A DNA stretch of 64,000 bases from a virus. The notes beneath the pieces were generated by a model. The model saw nothing but the letters and a program-made list of their open reading frames with translations, was not told the origin of the DNA and made no database searches. Position 1 is the first letter of the stretch; the number at the start of each line of letters is the position of its first letter. The DNA lies in the IMG/VR virus record IMGVR_UViG_3300021138_001972, positions 23,335 to 87,334 of that record; one strand, written 5' to 3'. A program made the translations under genes and the position numbers. Positions 1-9,126 of the stretch are shown here, piece by piece.

Positions 1-2
1 GT

Positions 3-71
3 GACATCTATAATGATCGCAGTCCTTACCCGCGCCACATAGACGTTGATTTTGAAACGTCTGCAGTCTGA
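3..71 (+). CDS. C-terminal tail of an upstream gene (partial)
   Basis: The frame beginning at base 3 is open from the window edge to a TGA at 69-71 and gives 22 residues rich in D, Y, R and P that look like a protein end. The start lies outside the window. No family can be assigned from so little sequence, and a second frame (1-42, TAG) is also open, so this is only a likely reading. Confidence 0.3.
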   Translation, partial: DIYNDRSPYPRHIDVDFETSAV

Positions 72-103
72 GTGCGCCTTGGTAATTTTGTTATGATTTT
101 GTC

Positions 104-241
104 ATGGTTGAGCAATTAAATAGTCACATGAACGACAGTAATGCCAACGTAGCCGTGTCAAGTGTATCTGTGGACGTGGAACAGATGACAGCCGCTGACC
201 AAACCAGGTTGATGTTGCTGTTGCTTGATGACCTGCTGTGA
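104..241 (+). CDS. small hypothetical protein, 45 aa
   Basis: A 45-codon ORF with an acidic, leucine-rich C-terminus (ends LLLLDDLL). A second in-frame ATG at 128 is possible. There is no Shine-Dalgarno before 104, but a TATGAT hexamer at 92-97 would start transcription near the ATG, which fits the leaderless pattern seen elsewhere in the window. It ends 18 bases before the spanin gene and may be an extra lysis-block or late ORF. No recognised family; existence moderately likely. Confidence 0.4.
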   Translation: MVEQLNSHMNDSNANVAVSSVSVDVEQMTAADQTRLMLLLLDDLL

Positions 242-247
242 TGGAGA

Positions 248-256
248 ATAAATATC
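248..256 (+). promoter_or_regulatory. T4-like late promoter box
   Basis: ATAAATATC followed by GCC and then the ATG of the spanin gene at 260. In T4-type late promoters transcription starts about 6 bases after the box, so the mRNA would begin at or next to the start codon. Confidence 0.6.
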
Positions 257-259
257 GCC

Positions 260-751
260 ATGGGATTCGGATTTAGGATAGCACTGCTCAACCTCATACT
301 GCTGCTGTGTAGCCTTGGTGCCTTCTATTGGTATTACAACGATGTACAAGCCAGGGTACAGGGACTGATGGATGAGAAAGCCAGGCTTACCGTACAGGTA
401 GCCGAGCAGAAGCAGGCCATAGACACCCTGCAGGCACATGCAGCTGCACAAGCACAGCAGGTAACTGAACTACAGCAAGGTCTCAACGAAGCCACGCAGG
501 CACGCAGGGATCTGGAGAACAAGTTCAACAACCGCGACATTGCACAGTGGGGTAGACAGGATGCCCAGCAGCTGGAAGATCACATGAACACAGCCACTCA
601 GCGAGTGTTCCAAGATCTCGAGACTACCACTGGTGCCAAGCCTAGTAATAAACCGCTGCCTGCACCCAGCAAGGCGCAGGTCAAGAACGCACCAAAGAAA
701 CCGGGCACAGTAGAGCCCTTCAAGCAATTGGATGGAGTCAATGCTCAATAA
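260..751 (+). CDS. putative inner-membrane spanin (Rz-like)
   Basis: 163 aa. Residues about 5-25 form one hydrophobic N-terminal membrane segment; residues 30-110 are a heptad-like, Q/A/E-rich coiled coil; the C-terminus is Pro/Lys-rich. This N-in membrane anchor plus periplasmic coiled coil is the layout of Rz-type i-spanins, which with an outer-membrane lipoprotein fuse the two membranes at lysis. The next gene begins inside its 3' end (overlap 732-751) and encodes a lipoprotein, as in embedded or overlapping Rz/Rz1 pairs. A late box directly precedes the ATG, fitting a lysis gene. There is no sequence-specific signature, so the call rests on architecture and neighbours. Confidence 0.6.
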   Translation: MGFGFRIALLNLILLLCSLGAFYWYYNDVQARVQGLMDEKARLTVQVAEQKQAIDTLQAHAAAQAQQVTELQQGLNEATQARRDLENKFNNRDIAQWGRQDAQQLEDHMNTATQRVFQDLETTTGAKPSNKPLPAPSKAQVKNAPKKPGTVEPFKQLDGVNAQ

Positions 752-1094
752 GCTATCATTACTGATACTCGCAGCTCTGCCACTGGCTGCTTGCCAAACA
801 ACCACAGTGGAAACCAAACCCGTGCAGCTGACCATCATACAGCCTGTAGATCCTCAGCCAGTTGATCTGCTCAACGTGCATGTGAACGTGGTTACCAAGG
901 GCAATGTCAATGATTTCATTGCCAAGGCCGCCACGGATCAAGGCACAGATAATCCAGTGTTCGTGGTGTTGGGTACCAAGGATTATCAAGCGCTTAGCTT
1001 GAACATTGCTGAACTCAAACGTTACATAGAGCAGGAACAAAAAATCATAGCGTACTACCGCAAGGCTACTGCCCAGGCTGCACCTGCTAATTAA
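732..1094 (+). CDS. putative lipoprotein, o-spanin partner (Rz1-like)
   Basis: 120 aa. A lipoprotein signal peptide is clear: short basic N-terminus, hydrophobic stretch, lipobox L-A-A-C with the lipidated Cys at about residue 21. The mature part is Val/Pro-rich, then helical (KDYQALSLNIAELKRYIEQEQ). It overlaps the spanin-like gene by 20 bases in another frame and is followed by a holin gene, so an outer-membrane spanin role is the best guess. It is longer than classical Rz1 proteins and not very proline-rich, so another lysis or envelope lipoprotein remains possible. Confidence 0.55.
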   Translation: MESMLNKLSLLILAALPLAACQTTTVETKPVQLTIIQPVDPQPVDLLNVHVNVVTKGNVNDFIAKAATDQGTDNPVFVVLGTKDYQALSLNIAELKRYIEQEQKIIAYYRKATAQAAPAN

Positions 1095-1101
1095 ACGAAA
1101 A

Positions 1102-1109
1102 TATAAATA
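1102..1109 (+). promoter_or_regulatory. T4-like late promoter box
   Basis: Perfect TATAAATA, 23 bases before the ATG at 1133, with GGAG at about 1124 serving as ribosome site. Late promoter for the holin gene, of the type with a normal leader. Confidence 0.65.
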
Positions 1110-1132
1110 TCTCCGTAATAGCACGGAGCAAC

Positions 1133-2071
1133 TTGATGATCAAGAGACTGGGTCCAGATGATGAGGCCACGGCTGCCAAACAACCCAAGGCTATAGATGG
1201 CCTGCAGTTTGATAGCGATGACGATGGTAGCGATGATAACTTTGCTAACATCGGAGGCACAACTGCGCCGTCTGCTGCACCGTCTAGTAACACTGCAACC
1301 ACAACCAATACCAGCACTAACATAACCATCAACACTGCCCCAGCCACAGCAGCACCAGGTATGGTCCCAGGCATGTCTCAACCCGGAATGGTCGGCGGCA
1401 CTGCGCAACCAGGCATGGTAGGTGGCATGACCCCTGGTATCAGCGGAATGGCTCAGCCTGGCATGATGGGCAGTATGAGCATGACAGCTGCACCTCCTCC
1501 GCCCCTGGCGCCGGCGGCTGCTCCTGGTACGCAAGCATTCGGTGGTGCGACAGCAGCAGGTGGGTCAGTCACAGCCAGCACAGAGTACGAGATAGCAGGA
1601 CCGATCACCAATGCCATTGGCGCCAGTGATCTCGGTGCTATAGCAGATGTTGACAAGCAGATAGTGCATCGCAAGATGCTGCTGGAAGAAGCCCGCTTCC
1701 AGTTAGAAGAAGAACGTGAACGCCATCGCATGAAGATGGAGCTGCGCAAGGAACAGTTCCGCGAGGATGAATTGCGCAGGGATGAGGAAAAGGAAGACAA
1801 CAAGGAAGGTGAGCATTGGATGAAAGCCTATTGGCGTCCTGCCATGGGCTGGCTGTATATGGTCATCTGCATGTTTGATTTCATCATAGCACCCATGCTC
1901 AGCATGGCTATGCCATTGTTTCTCAAATATCTAGGTGCTGCTACCGTTGCCTACACGCAGTGGCAAAGCCTTACGCTCAGCAATGGTGGATTGATCCACT
2001 TGGCATTTGGTGCTATCCTTGGCGTGACTGCCTGGACCCGAGGTCAGGAAAAGATAGCCAAGATGGGTTAA
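1133..2071 (+). CDS. 3-TM holin family protein with low-complexity N-terminus
   Basis: 312 aa. Residues 1-150 are low complexity (T/N/A stretches, then repeated P-G-M motifs). Residues about 180-225 are a highly charged coiled coil (E/R/K). The last 90 residues, from WRPAMGWLY onward, contain hydrophobic segments in the pattern of the GTA-type 3-TM holins (R-P...W...F-I-I-A-P...). Holins open the inner membrane at lysis. Position directly after two spanin-like genes supports this. The long disordered N-terminal half is unusual for the family, so an additional virion or timing function is possible. Start may be 1133 or 1136 (ATGATG); GGAG upstream. Confidence 0.65.
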   Translation: MMIKRLGPDDEATAAKQPKAIDGLQFDSDDDGSDDNFANIGGTTAPSAAPSSNTATTTNTSTNITINTAPATAAPGMVPGMSQPGMVGGTAQPGMVGGMTPGISGMAQPGMMGSMSMTAAPPPPLAPAAAPGTQAFGGATAAGGSVTASTEYEIAGPITNAIGASDLGAIADVDKQIVHRKMLLEEARFQLEEERERHRMKMELRKEQFREDELRRDEEKEDNKEGEHWMKAYWRPAMGWLYMVICMFDFIIAPMLSMAMPLFLKYLGAATVAYTQWQSLTLSNGGLIHLAFGAILGVTAWTRGQEKIAKMG

Positions 2072-3543
2072 TCCCTGCAGAATACAGGGATACCGTACTC
2101 ACTGGTAAATGCTTCTGCATCTGACTCTGAGTTGACCAGGGGCTGACCTTTTATGTTCAAGCTGGTATTGACCAGCATGGGACATTCAGTCATGTTGTAC
2201 CAACGCACCAACAGCTCCCAGAGTTTGGGATGCTGATGCCGGCCCACTGTCTGCAGCCTGCTGGTACCATCCACATGCACGATGCCAGGAAACTGCTCAG
2301 GACTCTTGCAGCGCACGGTGTACTGCATGTAGCTATGATCCTGTCCCAGAATATCAAAGTAGCTGCCTGCCAGTTCTTCCAGTATCACTGGTGCGAACGG
2401 TCTGAAGCTCTCGCGCTTCTTGGCAGCATTCATCTTGTGCTTGATGTCTGGATCTCTGGGATCTCCCAGCAGGCTGCGGTTACCCAGCGCACGCGGGCCG
2501 AACTCTGCACGACCGTTGGCTATGCCGACCAGCTGTCCCATGCCCAGCACTGACAGCGCACGCTGCACAGGATAGTCACCCGTGATGTTGTGGCCAAGAT
2601 AGGGTCCGGTCCATTTGGTGTGCTCGCCATGGTAGGCCAGTGCTGCACCGAGGCTGTTGCCAGCATCGCCGGGATTTGGCATGATCCACACGCGGTCCCA
2701 GATATTGCTGTATACCAGCATGCTGTTGGTCACGCAGTTCAACGCACAGCCGCCGCTGAGCACCAAGTTGTTGCTGCCCACGAGGTCGCGAGCATAGGCA
2801 CAGATGCTGACCATGATGGTGGTGAATATCTGCTGTGCCGCAGCAGCGATGTCTGCTGCATTGGTCTCTTCAGGCAGCCACCATGCGCAGCCTCTGTGCA
2901 GGTTGTGCCGCAGCTTGAAGAAAGGCCAGCTGGCTGTGACTTCTATGAGGTCATCGCGCATCTGCTGCGCCAGCCGCTGCGGATCTCCCAGTGCTGCCAG
3001 GCCCATCATGATGTATTCTTCTTCGTTAGGTTTGAAACCGCAGCGCTGTGTCATAGCACTGTAGAACAGCCCGAGGCTGTTGGGATAGCTGATGCTGGCA
3101 CGCTTGTAGATCTCACTGTCACGACCTTCCCAGATGCTGAGCGTGTCCCATTCGCCTATGGCATCAACTACCACGATGGCAGCGTCCCCGAAGCCACTGG
3201 TATAGAAACCACCGGCTGCATGGCTGTGATGATGGCTCACGGTCTTGATAGGAATGTGCTCGAGAAAGTTACCCTTGAGCTGTTTGCGTATGCTGGGTCC
3301 AAATGCGTCATCCCACTGCCCAGTATAGGCAGCGCGAGTCCTCAGCAGCCATGGTTTCTCATGCCATATCAACAGATCTGGTTCGCCGTGTGTGAATGCT
3401 TCTCTGATCAGAGGCCAGCAGAGATTGGGATCGTTCTTGGATCTGCTGTAGCGCTCGGCATGTGCAGCAAACGCTATCTCGCCATTGCGTAACACGCTAA
3501 CTGCTGCATCGTGCCCGCCTGCTGATATGCCCCAGATTATCAT
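2068..3543 (-). CDS. NodU/CmcH-family carbamoyltransferase
   Basis: 491 aa, shorter than the usual 550-620 aa. These enzymes transfer carbamoyl from carbamoyl phosphate, through a carbamoyl-adenylate, to a hydroxyl of a sugar or small molecule. Visible motifs: N-terminal S-A-G-G-H-D-A-A (7-13), H-H-H-S-H at 104-108, D-A-I-G-E-W at 127-132 (acid near the metal/ATP site), L-S-G-G-C-A-L-N-C at 262-270, and the C-terminal G-P-R-A-L-G-N-R-S-L block around 350-358 followed by F-R-P-F-A-P. Its 3' end overlaps the holin gene by 4 bases tail to tail. It heads away from the sugar-dehydrogenase and glycosyltransferase-like genes, so a sugar acceptor is likely. The acceptor itself cannot be deduced. Confidence 0.9.
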   Translation of the reverse strand: MIIWGISAGGHDAAVSVLRNGEIAFAAHAERYSRSKNDPNLCWPLIREAFTHGEPDLLIWHEKPWLLRTRAAYTGQWDDAFGPSIRKQLKGNFLEHIPIKTVSHHHSHAAGGFYTSGFGDAAIVVVDAIGEWDTLSIWEGRDSEIYKRASISYPNSLGLFYSAMTQRCGFKPNEEEYIMMGLAALGDPQRLAQQMRDDLIEVTASWPFFKLRHNLHRGCAWWLPEETNAADIAAAAQQIFTTIMVSICAYARDLVGSNNLVLSGGCALNCVTNSMLVYSNIWDRVWIMPNPGDAGNSLGAALAYHGEHTKWTGPYLGHNITGDYPVQRALSVLGMGQLVGIANGRAEFGPRALGNRSLLGDPRDPDIKHKMNAAKKRESFRPFAPVILEELAGSYFDILGQDHSYMQYTVRCKSPEQFPGIVHVDGTSRLQTVGRHQHPKLWELLVRWYNMTECPMLVNTSLNIKGQPLVNSESDAEAFTSEYGIPVFCRD

Positions 3544-3582
3544 TTTTCTCTCACTGCGTTTTTTATTATGTAAGTATACTGC

Positions 3583-4785
3583 ATGAACAAGATATATCTA
3601 CTATACCATAGCCTATTTCAAGGCGTGCCAAGTTTAAACTGGCTACCCGCTCATATCGAGATGGATGGTACTGAATTACACGAGGGACTCTGTCACGATC
3701 CTCTGTTTGAGTTCAAGGACATATCTAAAGTCGCTTCGCAAGATAACTGGTTATATGAGCTAAACTATTTTTTCACACCTCAGGATTTTACAGATGACTG
3801 TACCATACTAGATAGAATAGTACATGATCAAAAATTAATGGAAGGTTTGCATCAAGGCAAGGGCAAAGTCTTGGTCAATCTCATGCATGAAGGATATTTT
3901 CCAGAACTCGTTGAACAGATGATTGGATTCTTACGCAGCAAAAACATACCGGATAATGCAGTGATATGCGCGTCTGGCGCTGCCAATGCGGCAGACATAT
4001 TCCCTGCACGAGGTATGATATACCAGACTATTTCAACTAGATATTTTGAAAGCAGAAGCACTAGATGGATAAAGTGGGGAAATTTCTCTAGACAGCTTCG
4101 ATCAAATGTTTCACGTAGATTTATCTGTTTCAATCGGCGTTTTCGATCACACAGATTACAGTTATTGGCATATCTACATGAAGCAGATGTGTTAGACCAA
4201 TTCTATATAAGTTTTGGTCGCAGCGTGGAGGGTCTGGATGCCAAGCAGAGCGCAAGAGATTTTTGTAGAGATTTACCAGATGTGGAAAAAGTGATTAAGA
4301 ACATTGATGCACTGTATGATAGATTGCCTTTCATCTTGGACAACAGTGTGTTAGATTACAATCTAGTAGATGAACACTTCAACAAAAACGTATTGCAGCT
4401 ATATGCAGATAGCGGTATCAGTGTCATTTCAGAGACTCTGTTCCACACAGATTCCATCTTCCACTCAGAAAAAACCTATCATCCCATGCGCTATTGCCAA
4501 CCTTTCATAATGGTCAATGCATCAGGCAGCTTAGCAACATTGCGCAGGGACGGTTATCGCACGTTTGGCGATTTCTGGGATGAAAGCTACGACGATATCA
4601 AGGATCACCATGCACGCATGCAGGCTATCATACAGCTGATTAAAGAAATAGCAGCTTGGTCAGATTCAAAATTTAAACAGTTTTTGATAGATAGCAGAGA
4701 GATCTGTTTGCACAATCTTCGCCTGCTTGAATCATGCCACGATCGCCTTGATTATATTGCTGATATTTCTAAGATATTTGATTAA
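3583..4785 (+). CDS. glycosyltransferase-like protein, paralogue A
   Basis: 400 aa, first of three paralogues in this island (others at 7912 and 11137). Shared C-terminal signature near residues 285-345: I-S-E-T, then S-E-K-T-Y-H-P, Q-P-F-I, G-Y-R-T-F and W-D-E-S-Y-D. An S/T-E-K-x(2)-K/H-P followed by PFxxxG is reminiscent of the nucleotide-sugar end of GT10/exostosin-type glycosyltransferases; this is inference by motif only. It is the only plus-strand gene of the island and overlaps the next gene tail to tail by 4 bases. Base composition is more AT-rich than its neighbours (many TTA, AGA, ATA codons), suggesting a more recent origin. A TATACT hexamer lies just before the ATG. Confidence 0.5.
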   Translation: MNKIYLLYHSLFQGVPSLNWLPAHIEMDGTELHEGLCHDPLFEFKDISKVASQDNWLYELNYFFTPQDFTDDCTILDRIVHDQKLMEGLHQGKGKVLVNLMHEGYFPELVEQMIGFLRSKNIPDNAVICASGAANAADIFPARGMIYQTISTRYFESRSTRWIKWGNFSRQLRSNVSRRFICFNRRFRSHRLQLLAYLHEADVLDQFYISFGRSVEGLDAKQSARDFCRDLPDVEKVIKNIDALYDRLPFILDNSVLDYNLVDEHFNKNVLQLYADSGISVISETLFHTDSIFHSEKTYHPMRYCQPFIMVNASGSLATLRRDGYRTFGDFWDESYDDIKDHHARMQAIIQLIKEIAAWSDSKFKQFLIDSREICLHNLRLLESCHDRLDYIADISKIFD

Positions 4786-6725
4786 ACTAATTTCAGCTGC
4801 GCTTTGCCAAAGTTTCGGCGCCTTGCGTAGTATATGTTCTGCAGAAACACCTGCAGAGACATGGTACGATCTTCTGGAAAATCCACCACGTATGCATCAT
4901 ATCTATTAGACAGCGGTTGATCTGATATGACATGATCCAAGAGATTGCTGTCAGTATGCAACTGCATAGGGTACAGTGTGATACGGTCATATCGCACCAC
5001 ATAGGCCTCGGTAATCTTTCTCAGATCCAGCAAGGGCCTGATCATGTTTCCAGTGGGCAGAGCAGGCTCAAGCAGGTGTCCATATGTTTCTTCAACGTAC
5101 ATCTCCACAGCTGAGCAATACCTATGGTAGCTGCGGTCAGCATGCATGCGTAGATTGCTAAGATGTATGAGATTCCATCCATGTATCCTAACCCCAGCTA
5201 TTGGATCAACTGAGATGCTGCCAGTGGTCATCCAGCTGCGATATGCGTCCATAACAAGATCTCGTTCACTGCGCCACCAGGCTGCATTCTGTTCAAGCCA
5301 TGTTTGGAATCCAATGTAGAATTCCTCGTAGCTTACAGCGCATGCCTTGCGCAAGAACCTACTATACCATTGGCTGATGCCATTGATGTGCCAGGTGTTG
5401 ATGAACCAGCTGAACTCTTGGCAAGACAGCATGTTGTCAAGAGGCAGGTCTCGAGTGCTGGTCACTACTTCCACACCTTCTAATATAGCATCGCCCTCAT
5501 CGTTGCCACTAAGATAATCATATACGGTAATGCTTGTGATGCTATTGGACTCACGCTGTGTGAGATTCATCTCAGCATTCTCCAACAGCTGTGCTTGGAA
5601 GAATTCTATGCCGCTGTGTTGATTGATCTCCAACAGGCCCCAGACATTTCTACGCCAACTGTCTACAGTCTCACCAGGTAAGCCCAGTATCAGTTCGGTG
5701 TTGACCGTGATGCCTTCGCGTTGGCACAGATCAAACACCTCGTTCAGCCGATTGATCTCTAGGTTCTTGCGCTTTATCTCACCGAGCACATGGTCGTCTA
5801 GGCTCTGCACGCTCAGAGTTAACCCATTGTTGAACCCGCGAGCAGTCAGCTTCTTGGCCAGCTTGACCACATCTGCCTTTTGGTTCTTGGCCCAACTGAG
5901 CCCCATGCGACGCGGATAGCCGAATCGATCCTGCGTCCCTATGACTTTCTCCACTATTAGATTATCGCGTTCGATGAACATGCCAAAGTTGGCATCTGTG
6001 ATGCTCATCCAATCGCACTCATGCTCGCCCATCCACTCTATCTCTGCAAACACCCGCTTGAGATCAAACTGCTTGACCTTGTTGTAGGTGAGGCTGCCCC
6101 AGTCACAGAAGGTGCACTGATAAGGGCAACCTCTGTTGGTCTCCAACGTGGCATTCCAAGTTACCGTGGGATTGTCAGCCATGATGCCATCAAACACGCC
6201 TGTGGTATAGGGGCTGGGGATCTGATCCAATCGGTCTATGCGCACTGCTGTGCCAGTGTCTACCACACGACCTTGGTCGTTCAGCAGCAGGCCTCTGACC
6301 GTGGGCAAAGCACCATGGTGCAGCAGATCAGCAAACGCTACCTCACCCTCCTTCTTGACCACTGCGTCAATGAAAGGATAGTGTTGGAATATGTCTGTGC
6401 TTTCCACGGGAGGTTCTGGTCCACCAAACACGATCTGGCAACGAGGATTATAGTCCTTGATCCTGCGAGCCAACTGGTAGTTGTAGCTTTTGTTCCAGAT
6501 GTAGGTGCTGAAACCTATTGTATCACAGTCTGCCAGCTGCTTGTACACAGATTCTATGGGATCGCGTCGCCACACCAGCTGGTCCAGATGCCAGCGTTCG
6601 GTGATCAGGCTCATCCGGCTGGCGTAGGCCCACAGCACGCCTGCGCTGTAAGGTAGGTAGTAGGCATTTAACTCGCGCGGACCCTGTGCGAAATTTGGCT
6701 GCACAAGGTTGAGCCTGCGTGTCAT
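4782..6725 (-). CDS. B12-binding-type radical SAM enzyme 1
   Basis: 647 aa. Residues 20-190 resemble the cobalamin-binding half of class B radical SAM enzymes (Y-S-A-G-V-L-W-A-Y near 26; I-V-F-G-G-P-E at 98-104; E-G-E-V-A-F at 126-131). The radical SAM core starts at C200-x3-C204-x2-C207, which would hold the 4Fe-4S cluster that cleaves S-adenosylmethionine. G-L-P-G-E-T-V-D-S-W is the usual later core strand. Such enzymes often methylate or rearrange unactivated carbons. No DxHxxG cobalamin-ligand motif is obvious, so binding of B12 is uncertain. Paralogue at 9224. The start overlaps the stop of the sugar dehydrogenase by 4 bases (translational coupling). Confidence 0.85.
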   Translation of the reverse strand: MTRRLNLVQPNFAQGPRELNAYYLPYSAGVLWAYASRMSLITERWHLDQLVWRRDPIESVYKQLADCDTIGFSTYIWNKSYNYQLARRIKDYNPRCQIVFGGPEPPVESTDIFQHYPFIDAVVKKEGEVAFADLLHHGALPTVRGLLLNDQGRVVDTGTAVRIDRLDQIPSPYTTGVFDGIMADNPTVTWNATLETNRGCPYQCTFCDWGSLTYNKVKQFDLKRVFAEIEWMGEHECDWMSITDANFGMFIERDNLIVEKVIGTQDRFGYPRRMGLSWAKNQKADVVKLAKKLTARGFNNGLTLSVQSLDDHVLGEIKRKNLEINRLNEVFDLCQREGITVNTELILGLPGETVDSWRRNVWGLLEINQHSGIEFFQAQLLENAEMNLTQRESNSITSITVYDYLSGNDEGDAILEGVEVVTSTRDLPLDNMLSCQEFSWFINTWHINGISQWYSRFLRKACAVSYEEFYIGFQTWLEQNAAWWRSERDLVMDAYRSWMTTGSISVDPIAGVRIHGWNLIHLSNLRMHADRSYHRYCSAVEMYVEETYGHLLEPALPTGNMIRPLLDLRKITEAYVVRYDRITLYPMQLHTDSNLLDHVISDQPLSNRYDAYVVDFPEDRTMSLQVFLQNIYYARRRNFGKAQLKLV

Positions 6726-7888
6726 GCGCTGGGAATTTCTCTGGTGTTGCCATATGGTATGTAGTCAATGCCCTCGGGCACCTTGGAGCTCCGCCACGGA
6801 TCTACTACCACGCTGCCCTGTGCCATCTGAGATAGCTGAGCTGTGTAATATCCCTGATGCGCCAGCAGATAGGCTGATGGTTCTGACGCTATCTCATCAT
6901 ACGCAACCGTTGCTCCCAGCTGTTCACAGTAGTATCCTACCAGCAGGCTGTAGCTGCCATCCGTATATGATACTCCGGGTTTGAAGCTCTTGCCCAGTAT
7001 GATCACTGGCAGCTTATGGCTGGCCAATTCTCGAGCCAGATTCTCTGCTTGCACTTCGCGGGCACGCATGATGCTGTCAAACAGATCATAACCTAACTTG
7101 AGCTTTTCAGCCATGTGGCGCAGTGCTATGTTGTCTCTGGGATGGCAGGGGCCGCCGTCTCCCATGCCTGGTTTCATGTAGGCAGGTCCTGTGATGCGAT
7201 AGCTGCTCTCGCTCAGTGCCCTGGCTACCACGTCCACATCCATGTTGCCGATGCGCTCTGCCACGTCCTGTATCATGTTGACCAAGCTCAGCTTGGCTGA
7301 GATGAAGGTGTTGTAGAATATCTTGGTGCTTTCCATCTCTTCCCAGGTACCCGTGACCATGCGAGGTGAGTTCTGCATCAGTGGTTTGTAGAACTGCATC
7401 AGCTGTTCCACTGCCATGTCGACACGCCCAGTAGCGTTGCCTATCATCACCATCTCGGGATTGACCATGTCGTGGGCCACAGTGCCCATGGCTATGAGAT
7501 AGGGATTATAGATCAAGCTGGCCTTGGTCAGATGCTTGGCCAGCTGTCGTCGAACCGTGCCGGGCAGCACCGTGCTGATCAGCACCACCGTCTTGCCATC
7601 AGCGTCCAGCTTATCCAGCTGATCCAACACACTAATAACCGTGCTGTAATCGAAATCCTTGTTGGGCAAGTGGCTGGTTGGTGCGCTGCCGTCGTACTGT
7701 GGATCATGCGGTGTCTGCACTGCTATGAATATTATGTCACCGTGTGCGACTATCTGTTCCAGCGTGCCCTGCCTTACCATCTGCGTGCTCACTGGTCGCA
7801 CATCCATGCCCATGACATCATGTACCCGTGCCATGGCCTCTGCCACCGGCAAGCCCAGCTTGCCTAAACCTATAACGCTTGCTTTCAT
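6722..7888 (-). CDS. UDP-glucose/GDP-mannose dehydrogenase family
   Basis: 388 aa, near the family's usual length. It would oxidise a nucleotide sugar (UDP-glucose, UDP-ManNAc or GDP-mannose) to the uronic acid using two NAD+. NAD-binding Rossmann motif G-L-G-K-L-G at 7-12; nucleophile Cys248 inside G-G-P-C-H-P-R-D, matching the GGPCFPKD active site; helix with K189 and N193 typical of the middle domain. It lies in an overlapping minus-strand run with two radical SAM genes and two glycosyltransferase-like genes, which points to a sugar pathway. Substrate not predictable. Confidence 0.88.
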   Translation of the reverse strand: MKASVIGLGKLGLPVAEAMARVHDVMGMDVRPVSTQMVRQGTLEQIVAHGDIIFIAVQTPHDPQYDGSAPTSHLPNKDFDYSTVISVLDQLDKLDADGKTVVLISTVLPGTVRRQLAKHLTKASLIYNPYLIAMGTVAHDMVNPEMVMIGNATGRVDMAVEQLMQFYKPLMQNSPRMVTGTWEEMESTKIFYNTFISAKLSLVNMIQDVAERIGNMDVDVVARALSESSYRITGPAYMKPGMGDGGPCHPRDNIALRHMAEKLKLGYDLFDSIMRAREVQAENLARELASHKLPVIILGKSFKPGVSYTDGSYSLLVGYYCEQLGATVAYDEIASEPSAYLLAHQGYYTAQLSQMAQGSVVVDPWRSSKVPEGIDYIPYGNTREIPSA

Positions 7889-7911
7889 ATGATGGTCCTC
7901 TTGATTTTATA

Positions 7912-9123
7912 TTATGCCACGAATTCTTGCCAGATCGCAAGTAGTCGTTGATAGTCCTTGCTGTTTTCCCAGTGCTGCCATGCTAATCTATGGTTGTGTC
8001 GCAGCGCAGGTTCTGCGCGGGCAAACCATGCAGGCAGGTCCTGTATCTCATTGAGCTTGGCTATCTGCTCTACGATGGCATCGATTCTCGCCACAGTGTC
8101 CAAATGGTCATAGCTCTCATCCCAGAGCATGGGAAAAGTCTGGAAGCCCAGCTCGCGCAATCTGTGCAGAGTGCCAGGGTTGCCCAGGACCATGAATGGG
8201 CTGCTGCACAGCATGGGTTTGAACACCTTCTCGCCTATCAGCAGCTGATCATTGCCCACATAGGTCTCGGTTATCACGCTAAACCAGCTGCGCAGATAGA
8301 TATCTTCGTTGAGATCATTGAAATGGTTAACGGTGAAATCAGTCTTGTCTACTGTCATGGGCAGCACACTCTGCACGCGGCGCACTAGGCTATCGTCCAA
8401 CAGCGTGCCATCTGGCAGCGCAGGCACGTCAGTGAAGCTGTCCATGCTGATCAAGCCCTGCGGCACCAAACCCTGCTCAAACAGCTTGAGGAACAGCCAA
8501 CGGCGATGCGGATGCAGCACCCTGTTAAGACAGTTGTAGAGCTTGGTATCGCTGTGTTTGGCCTGCAGCCATTGATCATAGCTCAGGGGTACCGTGCCAC
8601 GGCGTCCAAGCATGTCAGTGATAGCATGCAGATTGAACAGGGTACTGAGCACCTGCATCTGTGGTTCTACGCCATTGAAATCACACCAAGAAATATGAGA
8701 TTTTTCCGCTAAATGATCGCTGGTCATGTATATGATATTCTTGGCTGCTACGGCCCAGCGTGACGCTGTAGCATAGAACCAACTCCACAGATCAGGATCA
8801 GCGTTGCCTTCCTGGCTCTGATCAAATATCAGCAGCACCCTGCCGCGCTGTGCATCCCGCAGCACTGCCTCGGGCAGATAGCTCAGCGGGTCTTGGGCCC
8901 ACTGAGCAGGTCTATGGAAGCAGCCAATGGGAAACACATAGTGCCTTGGCCGATTGGCCACGCTGTAAGCGGGCCAGTCTGTGGTAAGCTGTGCATGCAC
9001 CCAAGAATCATGCAAGGGCCTAATGCCTTCGGTGGCCCACTGGTTACAGGCCAGCAGATTGCGACGATTGTCAAGGTCTTCATAGACCATGCTGGGTGCT
9101 CTCATCTGCAGCAGCTGTGGCAT
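7912..9123 (-). CDS. glycosyltransferase-like protein, paralogue B
   Basis: 403 aa. Same C-terminal signature as paralogues at 3583 and 11137: T-E-T-Y, then G-E-K-V-F-K-P, S-P-F-M-V-L-G, G-F-Q-T-F and W-D-E-S-Y-D around residues 280-330. N-terminal half differs between copies. The R-x2-L/F-L-x-L-F region near residue 195 with N-C-L-N-R is also shared with paralogue C. Start at 9123 or a little later. It lies between the sugar dehydrogenase and the second B12-type radical SAM gene. Transfer of a sugar is inferred from motif resemblance and context only. Confidence 0.5.
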   Translation of the reverse strand: MPQLLQMRAPSMVYEDLDNRRNLLACNQWATEGIRPLHDSWVHAQLTTDWPAYSVANRPRHYVFPIGCFHRPAQWAQDPLSYLPEAVLRDAQRGRVLLIFDQSQEGNADPDLWSWFYATASRWAVAAKNIIYMTSDHLAEKSHISWCDFNGVEPQMQVLSTLFNLHAITDMLGRRGTVPLSYDQWLQAKHSDTKLYNCLNRVLHPHRRWLFLKLFEQGLVPQGLISMDSFTDVPALPDGTLLDDSLVRRVQSVLPMTVDKTDFTVNHFNDLNEDIYLRSWFSVITETYVGNDQLLIGEKVFKPMLCSSPFMVLGNPGTLHRLRELGFQTFPMLWDESYDHLDTVARIDAIVEQIAKLNEIQDLPAWFARAEPALRHNHRLAWQHWENSKDYQRLLAIWQEFVA

Positions 9124-9126
9124 GTA

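Noticed and set aside
3583-4785. Reading the GT-like paralogues as fucosyltransferases
   Set aside because: Only a short S-E-K...P-F motif is shared; without a profile search the family cannot be named.
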